A stretch of 63,075 nucleotides of DNA, from assembly GCF_004359215.1 (NCBI RefSeq), contig NC_090620.1:4279954-4343028 (forward strand), given 5' to 3'. Under the pieces are notes generated by a model. It did not search any database, had not been told where the DNA came from, and was given only the letters and a program-made list of their open reading frames with translations. Source of the DNA: Bremia lactucae (Eukaryota; Oomycota; Peronosporomycetes; Peronosporales; Peronosporaceae). A program made the position numbers and the translations under genes. Numbering within the stretch: position 1 is the first letter of the stretch; every line of letters starts with the position of its first letter. This document shows positions 11,115 to 21,712 of the stretch, one piece after another.

Positions 11115-11608
11115 GCCGTTTTCCTACGATGCACCCAAGAAGTAATATTTTGCTTGCAGCGAATATACACTTCTTGAGATTTGCGTACAGCTTACACTTA
11201 TGCTTTCGCATAAGTGTAAGAACCTGACGAGCGTGAGTTTTATGAATTACGTCCGTCTTTTTGTCCATGGCCCGGCTTTGGACGAATACATCGTCAAAAT
11301 AACTTGTTGCGAATTCTTGCACCGGTCTTAATAGATTCGTTACGCATCTGTTGAATGTTGCAGGGGTGTTACTAAGCCCCTGTGGCTTTAATAGCCAATC
11401 TCAGAGCATCCCACTGGGAGAGCTCACTGCTGTGTACAGGATGTCCCATTCACGCATAAGGATCTGATAAATACATCCATCAGATCCATAGACGAAAAGA
11501 TCGTACTCTTAGACAAACCATCTATGATTACGTCTTTTCAAGATATCGGCTTTGAGTCGGTACAGTTGCAGCATTCAGTTTATTGAATGCGTGCACTATC
11601 CGCCAATG
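11104..11608 (-). pseudogene. Family A reverse transcriptase palm (A2)
   Basis: Duplicate of 4583-5087, containing SYFDDVFVQSRA. The N-terminal half is on the plus strand in the adjacent inverted segment. Confidence 0.85.
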
Positions 11609-12597
11609 GCCCCACTTGTGGAACGGTCGTCGTTATACGGCTGCACAAGATCACAGTGTGATTACTAATCTCACTGTGGAGTCAGCTGCCGGCGGGCACA
11701 GGCAGCGCCGAATGTCCACCAATCGAATAAGTCGAGTGGATTGATACACGAATGTACGCCTAGCAAACCAAGGAAGATACCGGTTGTCCAAAAGGGACAA
11801 CACGATGGTCCCAGGTCGAGTGGAGAGTCGACCGTAGAGGACCCGACTGTTATAGCGCAATCACAGTCGGAAGATGTTGAGGGAATTAGTCGCCACGTAC
11901 TTGAGGAGAAATCTCCTCAAATAGTTGAAGTTACTAGACTTCAACATATCGAGGATCTCGTCTTTTGACAGCCTGTTGATAAATCGCAGAAAGAAACCGA
12001 GACATTGGATGTCTTGGTTAATGACGGATCAAGAGTAGGCGCTTATACTCTTGATTTGTATGCGCCCACGAAGTTAACTTCGGAAATAACTCAATTACCC
12101 GCCCTAGAACCTAAACGGTTCTTCAGAGATCTGCATAGTGGTATAATTAAGCCGATCTGCGCACTCGTCACCGAGGATGAATACGTAACCGATATTCGGT
12201 CATCGGTAATTTTTGCAGAGAACGAACGGGTTCTCAGCAGCTCATCGATGGACGAAAGTGTCCTCGATGTAATAACTCGGATTGAGAGATAAACTACTCA
12301 ATCCTGGGAGTCACTCAAGACAAATCCTTTATACTGGGATTTGATTGATTTCAGGGATGTATTTCCTGTAACAGTTCACGCGAGTTGACTAAGGATAAAG
12401 GCACTCGACATGAGTTCGAGCTCAAATCGGACTCTTAGTACTGCGTCATGAAGCAGTGGCTACTAACGCGTGAACAAGTACTTGTGAAAGATAAATTCTT
12501 TATCGATCGACTAAAAGCGGGCCATGTGAGGGAGTCAACTTCTTCACATAGCTCGCCGACCTTCTGTGTCCGAAAGGCCACAGAAGGGTCACTCACT
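11609..12597 (+). pseudogene. Inverted PR-RT linker and RT N-terminus inside A2
   Basis: Essentially identical to 5088-6076, with the same two breakpoints and the same stops. The inversion must therefore have happened before the tandem duplication. Confidence 0.85.
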
Positions 12598-12668
12598 TAT
12601 AGTACATCCACACGCTTGTGGACGCTCCAAAACGTTCATCAGATGACCGTCTGCTGAACAAGTGGCAG

Positions 12669-12983
12669 TCATCTTACGGATTGATGCTGCCAGCTGATAC
12701 TTGGCTCATATTTTCGTAGCCAATGTAAACCCAGGATGACATTAAATTTGTTATCCACATCCAGTACGATGAAATCATCATCATAATGTAAATCTTTTAA
12801 TGCGTTCTGAAATCTTACTACGCGTTTCATCACTGTTATAGATGCGCCTGTCGCTAGACGCACCGTCATCCTCGTTGGAGGGATGTCGCGCTTAACATAT
12901 TTAAGCCTGCGACTCTCTAGCGACTGGCGACGAATAAAGTTATTCGATGCTTCACAGTCCACTAGGGCTCCAAGTGACAACAT
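12669..12983 (-). pseudogene. Family A retropepsin-like protease (A2)
   Basis: Identical frame to 6148-6462, including the damaged active site DCEA. To the right, 12984-13383 repeats the gag stub, leader and primer-binding site (TGGTAGCACTTAGTAGTCC on the minus strand ending at 13383). Confidence 0.8.
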
Positions 12984-13385
12984 TTGTCACTTTTAATTTC
13001 AAGGTGATGAGGTATCCCTCATCACCAGGTGCAGAAACACATAATGACTATGTGTCTGAAGCAAATTTAGTCAAGAAATTTGCAAATTCTCTTAAGGTTG
13101 CTGGGTCAGTAGGGCGTTGCTCTCCTACTGACCCCGACCGTTTTTTGGCGGTCCGTCTCAGTGTTATGATTTCGCAACAACGTCGGACCCGCGACCGTTG
13201 CTCTTTTTAGCATTCGGTCCATAATTACGCTCATTACCTCTCGATACTGGGCGTGGGGCTTTTTATGTCACTTAAAAAGGAGTAGCTATCACACGAGACG
13301 TGATGAGTATTTCCAATGTCATCTAACATGTCTATGTTAGATAATAGAACTTTGGTCCTTGGACGGACTACTAAGTGCTACCACG

Positions 13386-13911
13386 TGTAACGGGGCACTG
13401 CCGACTTGTACTGCTCCAGTACAAGTCCACATTGCACTGATTCAGTGCGAGTGGTCCACTAGTATGTACTCTCTCTAAAACACTTGCTTTAAAGAGGGTT
13501 AAAAAACTGTATTTAATATAATCAAGTTTTTCTGTTTCTATCTATCTGATACTTACTTGACTATCACTTCACGTACACTAGTATGTACCCTCTCTAAAAC
13601 ACTTGCTTTAAAGAGGGTTGAAAAAAAACTGTATTTAATATAATCAAGTTTTTCCGTTTCTATCTATCTGATACTTACTTGACTATATACTAATACTAAA
13701 CATGTTATAAAGTCTGGTCTGTCTCTCCCTTTGCGCGCGTCCAGTGCTGACTGGACCGCGGAGCAACTGATATGGCCTATATCTACCAAATGATAAGCTT
13801 TCCGAATATCAATATGTAAAGTAATATTTTCTAAATATTCTCTACCTTTTAGATAATATATTAATTAACAACTTTTAAGTGTTAATTTCATGTAACGATA
13901 CCCCCGTTACA
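13386..13911 (-). repeat. 5' LTR of A2 (family A)
   Basis: Starts TGTAACGGGGCACTGCC and ends CCCCCGTTACA on the plus strand, matching the TG...CA form of LTRs. It carries a PBS on its left side. Host sequence (CTAGAACCTTCTAGAACA) follows on the right. It contains an internal tandem duplication (13457-13690). As 5' LTR of a minus-strand element its promoter would read leftwards. Confidence 0.85.
13457..13690. repeat. Tandem duplication inside the LTR
   Basis: Two copies, about 115-120 bp each, beginning CACTAGTATGTACTCTC and ending TACTTGACTAT (13457-13563 and 13577-13686), separated by a short spacer. The partner LTR at 6865 has a single, shorter version. Slippage or recombination inside the LTR U3/R region is the likely cause. 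Confidence 0.85.
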
Positions 13912-14377
13912 CCTAGAACCTTCTAGAACAACCGCCATCGGACAATCGCTGTCGGACAACCGTCGTCGTGAGATATTAGCCGGCTGTTCAGTTTGGGTGG
14001 TGTACATTCCCTGAAAACCTTAAGACTCAATAGAGACTATTATTTTTTGCTTAATCTCTCCTATATTCCATCTATGAATTATGTATCTTTATCTTATTCG
14101 ACATGATTTTGAATTGTCAAGCTTTTATACAAAAATGAATGTGTGATATTTTTCCAATAATTACAGCAAGCGCTCCATAAAACGCAAAATTATATTTTTC
14201 TAGCTTTAGTAAAACAAGTGTAACCTCGATTGCACGCTAATTACATTCTGAAACTGTCACCTCTCGTGCAAAAGTAATGTTAAGTGCAAATTTTTTTTGC
14301 GGCAGTTCCAAAGTTGCACCATGTTTCAAATAAACCACATTTTTAATGATAATTTTCGAGAATTGCAAGTGTTGCAT
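13912..14377. other. Intergenic, nothing recognised
   Basis: AT-rich sequence between the LTR end and the PYM stop codon. It should contain the PYM 3' UTR. No repeat, RNA gene or ORF with recognisable features is visible. Confidence 0.5.
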
Positions 14378-15038
14378 TTAAAGGCTGATATCCAATCTAG
14401 TGCGAAGGCCATCTGCGGAGGCACTAGTTCTTAAAAAAGTGGCTCCGTTTAGCTTTGCAATGATTTCAACCTTTTGTTGTTGCAGCTTTGAAATTTGAAC
14501 TACCTGTCGTGCTGTGAGCGAATCATTTCCCATGTCGGCTATCTTTGTAAGCTTCTTTTTGACCTCGGTCAGCTGTAGCTGTAGTTGTTGATGCTGCTCT
14601 CTACTTGCCTCACTCGAGGTGACCATTCCTGCCCTTGTGTCCTTTATCAAATGCTGGCGTCCTTGCATTTTGCGAGAACATTTATCACTTGACCGCGGTA
14701 AGCCCCTAGCAGCCGAAACATCCGTCTTCGTTCCAAGAGAAAGCTTTTCCATCGAGAGCTCGTCAACAACAGCGCTACGCACTTCAGCTGCACGCTTTAG
14801 CTCCTCTTCGTGCCGCTGCGTCACATAACGTCAATTGAGACAAATAAATTTACAGGTAGCAAACAACCAATCCTACCCGGTTAGCGACGGTCTTATACTT
14901 TTGCACCTCGTCCGGTGGCAGGTATCCTTGGCGAATGCGAATTGGCTTTCGTGTTGATCCATTTGGGCGTCGCGATGCCGGAATTACCACATCACCTTCG
15001 GCTGTAAGTACGGCACCAAGCGGCAGTTGCTCGTGCAT
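14378..15038 (-). CDS. PYM: PYM/WIBG-like partner of Y14-Mago, two exons
   Basis: Exon 1 is 15038-14877 and exon 2 is 14815-14378, joined across a 61-bp GT-AG intron (GTAGGA...ACGCAG) to give 199 residues; human PYM is about the same size. The N-terminus holds the Mago/Y14-binding block of the family: VIPASRRPNGSTRKPIR, then RQGYLPPDEVQKYK at residues 18-49. The rest is Lys/Glu/Gln-rich and probably coiled coil (KLQQQKVEIIAKLNG), like the ribosome-binding C-terminal helix of PYM. In animals the protein removes exon-junction complexes from mRNA during translation; here that role is inferred from the N-terminal block. The splice joins VANR to RHEEELKR in frame. Confidence 0.88.
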
Positions 15039-15433
15039 TTTTTTTAAGAAGAGACAAAAACTGATTCGATCGCGTATTCTTAAGGAGAGGGGCTTAAGTA
15101 TTGATTACCGATAGCACAGCGTGATCAATTTGATTCCAGAATTGCTGAAAACAAAGCGACTAAGGCAGAAGCAGCCGCTAGAGCAGGCCGTTAAATTCAC
15201 AGCGAAGAAAAAAAATGTTCATGCACAATTAGGACGAATCTAATATTTTTCAAAATGTTTGTCGCACCTCTATGCAGAAAAAGAATCACCAGCTAATTTG
15301 TGCACGACAAGCAGGTTTCGGAAGACAGGTGGAAGCAGGATCAGTAATAAGGGCCGCAGAAGTCACTTCGTCAAGCTGCGAGATTCATGCAAAAATTTGG
15401 TGAAGAATTTTTAAAGTCTCGCTGCTGTAGCTG

Positions 15434-15667
15434 ATGCATCACATGTTGCCTGCGAAAAAAAAGAAGAATGCTAAGAAGGCGAAAGATAAAGACTTTTTGG
15501 CAACGCCTAATTCGGTAGAGGAGGCAACGATTGAGGACAAAGTCATAAGGAATTCTGACGAAAAAGCCAAGAAACAAAGAAGGAAGACCGGCGCAATTTT
15601 TAAAAACAACACCGAGAGGTTTGAACCCATGACTAAACCTGTGGATCTACGCATCAATTACAATTAA
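15434..15667 (+). CDS. Hypothetical lysine-rich small protein (77 codons)
   Basis: Open frame beginning MHHMLPAKKKKNAKKAKDK, followed by a charged segment and ending DLRINYN. It is not opposite a recognised gene. The 395 bp before it (15039-15433) include the PYM promoter side and no other clear gene. I do not recognise the family; it could be an exon of an unfinished gene model, since charged Lys-rich N-termini are common in nucleolar proteins, or chance. Low confidence. Confidence 0.25.
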   Translation: MHHMLPAKKKKNAKKAKDKDFLATPNSVEEATIEDKVIRNSDEKAKKQRRKTGAIFKNNTERFEPMTKPVDLRINYN

Positions 15668-16020
15668 GGATCGATGAACGATAAATATACAATGCCACCA
15701 AGCTCGCGCGACCTGGTGCTCGTGCTCATCTGTATTGCGATTTTATTTTAAAAAGGCGAGCTATACACTAAGCTTATGCGCGAGCGTGACAACCGCGGCG
15801 TCTCACGTAAGTAGCTGTTGAAGATGTGGCATGGCAACGATAAGGTTGATGGCACTTTGTGAACGACGTCTTGAGAGATCCACCCTATGTTTATACTTGT
15901 CGTGAGCTGATTAAAAAACATTTTCAGCGCAGACAGAAAGGCGACGCGCTTTAAATGACACAAGGATACCTCCCAATGAAAACCTAATAATTTTGACGCC
16001 GCTGCCGTCAAGCTTCACAT
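15668..16020 (+). other. Possible gene remnant with an N-terminal hydrophobic segment
   Basis: From 15692 the plus strand reads a short hydrophobic start (MPPSSRDLVLVLICIAILF), a stop, then in frame KGELYTKLMRERDNRGVS ending at a GTAAGT splice-donor-like hexamer near 15808. This could be a decayed membrane or secreted protein start. I cannot assign a family, and no acceptor or next exon is convincing. Confidence 0.2.
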
Positions 16021-16176
16021 AGCGACTATTCAGAATGTACGATTGGAATTTCGTTTGGTAACACCCGCGATGCTGCCTTTAAAATTGATAAGACCGAGAC
16101 AGTGGTGAGCGTACCACAGCCAGACTGTTGCTTCTATGCATTCTTAAAAAACGTGAAATACTTCAAATGTGCCTGA
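16021..16176 (+). pseudogene. Hsp70/Ssz1-like N-terminal remnant
   Basis: A 51-codon frame reads SECTIGISFGNTRDAAFKID and then TETVVSVPQPDC before diverging and stopping. The IGISFGNT segment resembles the first beta strand and phosphate loop of the ribosome-associated Hsp70 relative Ssz1 (yeast IGITFGNT). No start codon directly precedes it and the rest of the ATPase domain is missing, so it is a fragment or pseudogene. The identification rests on a short motif only. Confidence 0.4.
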
Positions 16177-17129
16177 GCAGGAGAAGGGGCGCATCTAAAT
16201 CATTGCGTGGGGTTGGGTGGACGGCATAATAGACGTTGCGGCTTCCCTGACGATTCCGTCGTAATAAAAAAACATTTTAACGAGATAAATCTTGAATGCC
16301 AAGCCATGCTTTTCCTTTTAATCAAGTTTAGGCTGTCTTGACCCTACAGCACAAGGCAAGCAATGTTATGTGAAATTGATGGCAATATATGCCAGTACAT
16401 TCTGACACTCCTCGTGACAAGAAAATGGTGCGTTTACTTCCATTTATAAAATGAATGTTTGTATTTCGAGTAGATGTAAAATTCTTCTGTATTCTCGATG
16501 GTAACAAAGTTAACCAATTAAAGCGTGCGAGTCCAATAACCTCTTGTCCTTCTTGGGATAGAATTTAGCCAATCCAATCTCTACTTTATAAGATTCCGCC
16601 AATGAAAAAAAGGAAATTTTATCTTGCATTTGTTTCGACGGCGACAGCAGAACTTGTGCCTTCTTCATCGTCATGTGCCTTCGCTTTAAAGTGTTAGACA
16701 CCAGATACAGTACTATGTAATGTTAGAGTAATGTTGGAGGTGGCTTGCCGACCGCATTGATAAGATAATTCGCATGTAAGCTACATCTATTCGAATAAAT
16801 TTTCGCATGCATTAAACGTGCTTCAAGTATAATTGTTTGCCAATAGGGCGACGGTTGCGACACTATCAATTAGTCTGTGCGAAATGAGACATCTCTTCCT
16901 GTTCTGTGCCACATGCTGGTCATATGCCCTGCCGCATAAATAGAAAACTCAAGCTACGTTGAAATTTGCCCCTACAGGAGATGCGGCTATTGAAGAAACA
17001 AGCTTTGTGCTATGCAAAAACCTTAAAACCTCAGAGGTGATTTGCCCGTTTTGGCTCGCACAAAACTCCCCCCACCCAGTTCACAACAACAGCAGTCCCA
17101 GCCAAGTCACGCTTTACAAATACGGCACG
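16177..17129. other. Intergenic region upstream of the HMG gene
   Basis: No gene recognised. A minus-strand frame of 63 codons (16701-16510) has ordinary composition and no family I know. The final part must contain the HMG promoter and 5' UTR; an in-frame upstream extension to 16959 exists but looks like 5' UTR. Confidence 0.4.
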
Positions 17130-17814
17130 ATGGCTCGCAAAGCTGTCGGACGACCGAAAAAGGATGGCGATCACACGCGTAAGCCTCGCAAGAAAAAAGA
17201 TAAGAATGCACCCAAGCGCGCGTTGTCTGCCTTCATGTTTTTCAGCAATGACATTCGTGACACTGTCAAGAAAGAGATGCCCGACCTGCCGTTCCTCGGA
17301 ATCTCGAGTGAAATCGGTCGGCGCTGGAAACAAATTTCTGACGAAGATCGTCGGGTTCGTTTCATACGTTTCGAATGTTTGAATATGTCGTTAACACTGG
17401 ATTTCTGCGTCGCAGCCGTACGATGAGCTAGCTGCCGCCGATAAACGACGTTACCAAGAGGAGAAGGAGGACTATGTCCCCGATCCGTCTTTTGAAAGCT
17501 CTAAGAGTTCCCGCAAGAAAAAAGATCCTAACGCTCCTAAGCGTGCACTGTCCGCCTACTTTTTTTTCTGCAACGATATCCGTCAGCAGGTGCGCGATGA
17601 AAATCCTAACAAGAAGATCACGGAAATTGCAACGCTGTTGGCTGAAAAGTGGCGTGCACTGCCGGACAAAAAGCGTGCTAAATACCAGAAGATGAATGAC
17701 GAGGCTAAGGTCAAGTATCAGCACCAAATGGATGTCTATAATGGACAAGGCGCCGTGGAGGAGCAAGATGAAGAAGAAGTTGAGGACGATGATGAAGATG
17801 AGGACGAAGACTGA
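17130..17814 (+). CDS. HMGB-type protein with two HMG boxes and an acidic tail
   Basis: Exon 1 is 17130-17354 and exon 2 is 17416-17814, joined across a 61-bp GT-AG intron, giving 207 residues. A basic N-terminus with an AT-hook-like GRPKKDG leads into HMG box A (about residues 26-95, NAPKRALSAFMFFSNDIRD... IGRRWKQISDEDRRPYDEL, the intron falling inside the box) and box B (about 115-187, DPNAPKRALSAYFFFCNDIR, EKWRALPDKKRAKYQ). The tail is almost purely Glu/Asp. Such proteins bend DNA and loosen nucleosomes in the nucleus. I chose the ATG at 17130 because MARKAVGRPKK starts the typical basic tail; an upstream in-frame ATG at 16959 would add 57 atypical residues. Confidence 0.92.
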
Positions 17815-18224
17815 ACTTGAATTTGAATTTAGCCTTTCAGGTCTTTGATAAATTGTCAAAACGGTTGTGCAGTACGCGACGACGCTCATTCTTAGCTCGA
17901 TACTAGTAGCAGAAATAATTTTACTCTTATTTTAAATTTTGGTATTGCCGCTTAGATTCTATACATTTTCGCTTGCGTATTCCGCACTAATTAAGTATCT
18001 TGCCGACACTTGCAACAGTGTCATTACTTTCTCCCGTTGGCTACGACAACGCTGGGCACATCCATCCATAACCATGCCGATCAGGTTGTATAACTCGAAA
18101 GCATACTTTGTGCCTTTGTATAGTAGAGTATGACGCACTTGATGCATGCAATCGAACAATGCAAAAATGGATTCGATTAGTATCGACTAGTCACCTTAAT
18201 TTTACAACAGTACTCGTTCTAAGC
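17815..18224. other. Convergent 3' region, nothing recognised
   Basis: Sits between the HMG and RPC4 stop codons and should hold both 3' UTRs. No other feature seen. Confidence 0.5.
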
Positions 18225-19502
18225 CTAATGAAGCAAAACCTCAAAGTCGGGGGTCACCACCAAATGGCGCTTCACGTTGCCTAAAATACTTAAGCGCTTT
18301 TCCACCGTGTTAATTGCGAATACTTCCTCGCAAAACGAAGGTGTCTGGGCAGTTGCCACCTCAAATTGCTTGTCGCTAAGCATAAGCACCATTTTTCCCG
18401 ACTTGTGCACGCAAAGCTTGAATATACAGCAATATTGATCAGCATTCATTTGGTCATAGCAATCAGATAATGCAAGAAAACGATGCTCATCCTACCTTGC
18501 CAATAAAGCCACCTGGTGCCGTCGCAATGGAGTGGTCAAACACACCATCATCTCTACAAATAGGATTGCAAGTTAGTTGCTTAAGTTATCTTAAAGAAAC
18601 TCAAATCATTCAGCAGCACATACGAGATCTCGTCCGGGTTCACACCATCTTCCAACTTCTGGGCTTGCTCTTTTGACACTTCCAGGCTTTGAACCGATTC
18701 ATCTTCAGCAGTACTGTCTGTAGAATTACGAGATTTCAAAACGGTTCTAGAAAGAGGAAGAGTGGTGGGCATCTGAAAAAAGAATAACGAGTCATCTGAG
18801 ACCAACAGGTCACCAGCAGCGTCGCAGAAAACAGCGCCTGCCTTCTCGGGCTCCGGTGGTCGGACAATTGGCAAGCTCATGGGTTCCATGATTGACTTAA
18901 TCACGGGAGGCCACACTTCTTCCACATCGATGTCCGGCATATTTTTACCAAGTAATTCTTCATCTAGCACACTGATACCCGTACCACCAGCAGCTGAATA
19001 ATCGGTGGAAGGCATAGAGCGTGGAGCAGAGGTACTGCCACCTCCACTAAATGAAGACCCACCAGATAAGGTACCAACGAACGATACCTTTCCACTAGCG
19101 AAAATACCCCGACCGCGACCGCGGCCCCTACCACGGCCACCACCTCTATATCCTCTGCCTCCGCGTTCTCTGTTGTCGCTTTTAAGCCCTCCCGCACCAG
19201 TCGGGCGCGTTTTAGTATCGTGTATGCGCTGCGAGGAAATTGAAGCAATTTTCTCATTTACTTCTACTGGACGACGTTTAACAGCCTTCGGCACAAACTT
19301 GGGCTTTCGAGCAGGGGCAATGGACGCATCGGTAGAAGTGCGCAAAGATCTTTATTTAATTTGAGTCAGTGAGAAATAACATAATCATCGTAAAGGAAGG
19401 AATATCGATAGAAATCTTACAAATTACGTACGTGAGGCGTACACTGGATGCGTCAACGAGCGGGCGCGCGGCTAAGTCGCCACTGGTCTGCTTTCCAGCC
19501 AT
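18225..19502 (-). CDS. RPC4: DNA-directed RNA polymerase III subunit RPC4 (POLR3D-like), four exons
   Basis: Exons 19502-19432, 19349-18601, 18551-18496 and 18416-18225 join in frame to 355 residues; introns are 82, 49 and 79 bp. The N-terminus reads VRLTSLRTSTD then ARKPKFVPKAVKRR, like the RPC4 N-terminal block, followed by a Gly/Arg-rich RGG region (about residues 80-100). The conserved C-terminus is ATAPGGFIGKLCVHKSGKM ... LGNVKRHLVVTPDFEVLL, the part that pairs with RPC5 to form the TFIIF-like subcomplex of Pol III. The donor of intron 2 (GTTTCT) is weak and that junction is tentative; the others are GT-AG with good frames. A plus-strand Pro-rich frame over the RGG region is a shadow. 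Upstream, an initiator-like site lies at 19510-19522. Confidence 0.88.
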
Positions 19503-19509
19503 TTAATTG

Positions 19510-19522
19510 TTTTGGCAATGAT
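19510..19522 (-). promoter_or_regulatory. Oomycete-type initiator-like element of RPC4
   Basis: The minus strand reads ATCATTGCCAAAA 8-20 bp before the RPC4 ATG, close to the oomycete core promoter consensus GCTCATTYYNCAWTTT. It is very near the start codon, implying a very short 5' UTR, so this is a suggestion only. Confidence 0.4.
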
Positions 19523-19864
19523 TATCTTCTTGCAAAACGTCAACCTTGTGCTTTTCCAAAAATCAGGAATATGTAAGCCAATTAGAAGAACGGCTAAATG
19601 AATGACTTATTAATTGTAATATCTGCCCGCATCAATTGTAGTAATCGCGTCCTAACGTTACATGTAATTCAATTCGCCCAGAGCTTCAAGGCGTATCCAA
19701 TACGCAACTTAAAGTACTACCTCAATAGAATCAAATCCTGCCAGTTTTATTTTTAATTCAGTCCATTTATCTATAGCTATAACTTCAGAAAATGCTCGCG
19801 TTTTTCTCTACCATCAAAATCACGCGCGCTTTTATTTTCCGTGGAGCGCTGATACATACTCCAC
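19523..19864. other. Intergenic, nothing recognised
   Basis: Upstream of RPC4 and downstream of the ceramide synthase stop. AT-rich, no ORF or repeat of note; should hold the ceramide synthase 3' UTR. Confidence 0.5.
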
Positions 19865-20905
19865 CTATTCGACCTTAGGAGCACGGCGACGCCGGGGTTT
19901 GGACACATCACCAACAGCTGGTTCACCAGCAGGCCTCTGCGGCTCCTCACTTCCCTCCTCGTCTTCCGAGTCACTCCGTATGTCCTTCTCAACGTTGCCG
20001 TCACCCATTGCTTTCATTGCCATTTTGAAAATTAGGACACCCCAGTAAACGTGAAGCACAAGAAGCAAGCACAGAAACCCGAAAAAGACGACATACGTCC
20101 AAAACCATACTGGAGCGTTAATTCCGTGATAGCTGCCAGCTTCCATAATCGACGCAACGATGTCACGGTAGGCGTAAGCGTACGAACTGTGCAAAATGTT
20201 GTACGAGTAGAAGAACCAGCGCACCACATACCACACGAGCGCAAATAGACCGAAGAAGATGTTGGCCACGGTCTCCCACTGCAAATACACGAACACCTTC
20301 GCTGCAATGACAAGTGATACCAAATCTCATTTAGTAGTCCTTTAAGTGCAAAGATTGTAGCCAGAGATCTTACCGGTCTCGAGCAGCAGATCATTAACGT
20401 CGTGAATCATGAGCACGCAGATGCCGATTTTGGTAAGGTCGACCGAATACGAGAAAAGCATAAGCGAGATAGTTGCAAAATGATGCACAAGCATCTCTGC
20501 ATTATCCTTGCGCTTGATTGTATAGTGATTGCTTGTGATTTGAAGCATAAAATCAATGCTTTGGATCCAGTAGCTCAGATAGATCATGTAGTACCACCTC
20601 TGCGCCTCATTAATGACATACGGGAAGTCCGTGAAATATTCATCTTTGTTGAGAAACCACGACTCATTCCAGCAGAAGTAGAGCCCAAAGATATGTAGTG
20701 AACCGACCGCCGCATTCTTGTACAGCGACTCGCGCATTTTGTCCTCCTTGTCTGTGGATAGCCATCCATTGCGCACCGTGTAGCGAACGATAGGGCGGAT
20801 CACTAGCGTATCCACCAGAAAGTGGAACGCGTACAGTAAGGCTATGGACAAGCCAAAGCGCTTGGCTTCTTCCATTGGGTCGCACTCGGTCAGAAAGCAA
20901 GGCAT
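19865..20905 (-). CDS. Ceramide synthase, TLC (Lag1) domain, two exons
   Basis: Exon 1 is 20905-20374 and exon 2 is 20301-19865, joined across a 72-bp intron (GTAAGA...TTGCAG) within a codon, giving 322 residues. The Lag1 signature is intact: KRKDNAEMLVHHFAT, LMLFSYSVDL and IHDVNDLLLET carry the paired His and the Asp residues needed for N-acylation of sphingoid bases in the ER membrane. Several hydrophobic segments span the TLC domain (for example FWTYVVFFGFLCLLLVLHV near the end). The C-terminus is acidic then basic (SDSEDEEGSEEP, KPRRRRAPK), as in many Lag1 proteins. An internal Met at codon 11 could also start it. It is divergent from nothing on its 5' side; LTR fragments begin about 160 bp upstream. 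Confidence 0.93.
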
Positions 20906-21067
20906 GCTAATGAGATCTGTACTGGATTGTGTGGATTGCTATTTCAGTGTCGTAAACACAGAATTCACAACAATGATTTTGATTTGCTGAATTTTTAAAA
21001 TAATTGACCATTTTGCGTCGCCGAGTAACCCAACGCAAAATCATCAATTAACTAGTGATACTCGAGC

Positions 21068-21200
21068 TGTAACGGAGCACCTTTTGCTAGTACTGATAAG
21101 AGTACTAGTCAACCTACTTGATTACGGTGAAGGTGGGTGCCTCGACTACTTCACGTACACGACATGCAGAGGAAGGCTCTAAGTAGCTGAAAAGTCTTAG
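21068..21200 (-). repeat. LTR D fragment
   Basis: Begins TGTAACGGAGCACCTTTTG and contains AGTACTAGTCAACCTAC, the reverse complement of the end of the LTR at 59705-60348. Truncated to the right of about 21200. Lies close to the ceramide synthase 5' end and could affect its promoter. Confidence 0.6.
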
Positions 21201-21475
21201 CTACTAAGGGTAAATTCGAAGGCTTTAGAATGACGAGAATATAGAATTACCTGTTGTGAAAGCAAATTTTGTATTTACGGATTATGGGACTGGTGCTATA
21301 TTTACGAATGCAAAAATCTTTATTGAACTTAAAATGCCAGCAATATGAAAAAATCAAAGTTGCACCATTTATAGCCAGAATGGACCTACAATTCTAGGAG
21401 AACTTTCGATTTAAGGTATAATTTCTGATCTATAAAATACGGATTATTTAATGCTACTTTTCAAGATTACAAAAA

Positions 21476-21546
21476 AGTGTCCTATCCTGTGATTAAAAAG
21501 TGTCCTATTCTGCGAATTTCCGATAAAGTGTCCTATTCTGTGGAAT
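21476..21546 (+). repeat. Terminal iterons of an unidentified DNA repeat (left site)
   Basis: Three direct repeats: AGTGTCCTATCCTGTG (21476), AGTGTCCTATTCTGCG (21499) and AGTGTCCTATTCTGTG (21527). A reverse-complement set lies at 37510-37577. At both places the outermost repeat abuts a family A LTR at TATATTAA, as if the repeat had inserted there. Sequence to the left (21201-21475) shows nothing else recognisable. Confidence 0.65.
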
Positions 21547-21547
21547 T

Positions 21548-21711
21548 TCTCTTATATTAACTACAGTTTACTTTTAACCTTCTTTCCAGTGAGTGTTTAA
21601 AAGAGAGAGACTTCCTCTGCACGTAATAGTGTACGTGAAGTACCACTCGCACTGAAAAAGTGCGAAGTGGACTCGTACTGAAGCAGTACAAGTCGGCAGT
21701 GCCCCATTACA
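21548..21711 (+). repeat. Family A LTR fragment
   Basis: Contains the LTR end: CTTCCTCTGCACGTAATAG, GTGCGAAGTGGACTCGTACT and GTGCCCCATTACA. The 5' part is missing; it starts next to the iteron repeat. Confidence 0.7.
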
Positions 21712-21712
21712 C

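Larger units (their letters stand above)
7228..13385 (-). mobile_element. Ty3/gypsy family A element, copy A2 (internal region)
   Basis: Internal region between the LTRs at 6865-7227 and 13386-13911, minus strand. Right to left: PBS (13383 leftwards), gag stub, PR, inverted linker, RT, RNase H, integrase, chromodomain, then an antisense ORF on the plus strand and the polypurine tract. The right 4.1 kb nearly duplicates A1, with an offset of 6521-6523 bases and only scattered substitutions. All enzymatic parts are broken in the same places as in A1. Confidence 0.85.
9349..13524. repeat. Right copy of the 4.2-kb near-identical direct repeat
   Basis: See the left copy at 2826-7003. Both copies share the internal inversion and the same damaged protease and integrase motifs, so the duplication is recent relative to those lesions. 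Confidence 0.9.

Noticed and set aside
18964..19364. Frames opposite or overlapping the RGG part of RPC4, including a Pro-rich plus-strand frame
   Set aside because: Low-complexity GGN/CGN codons of the RGG region give open frames on both strands; RPC4 homology and splice structure explain the locus.
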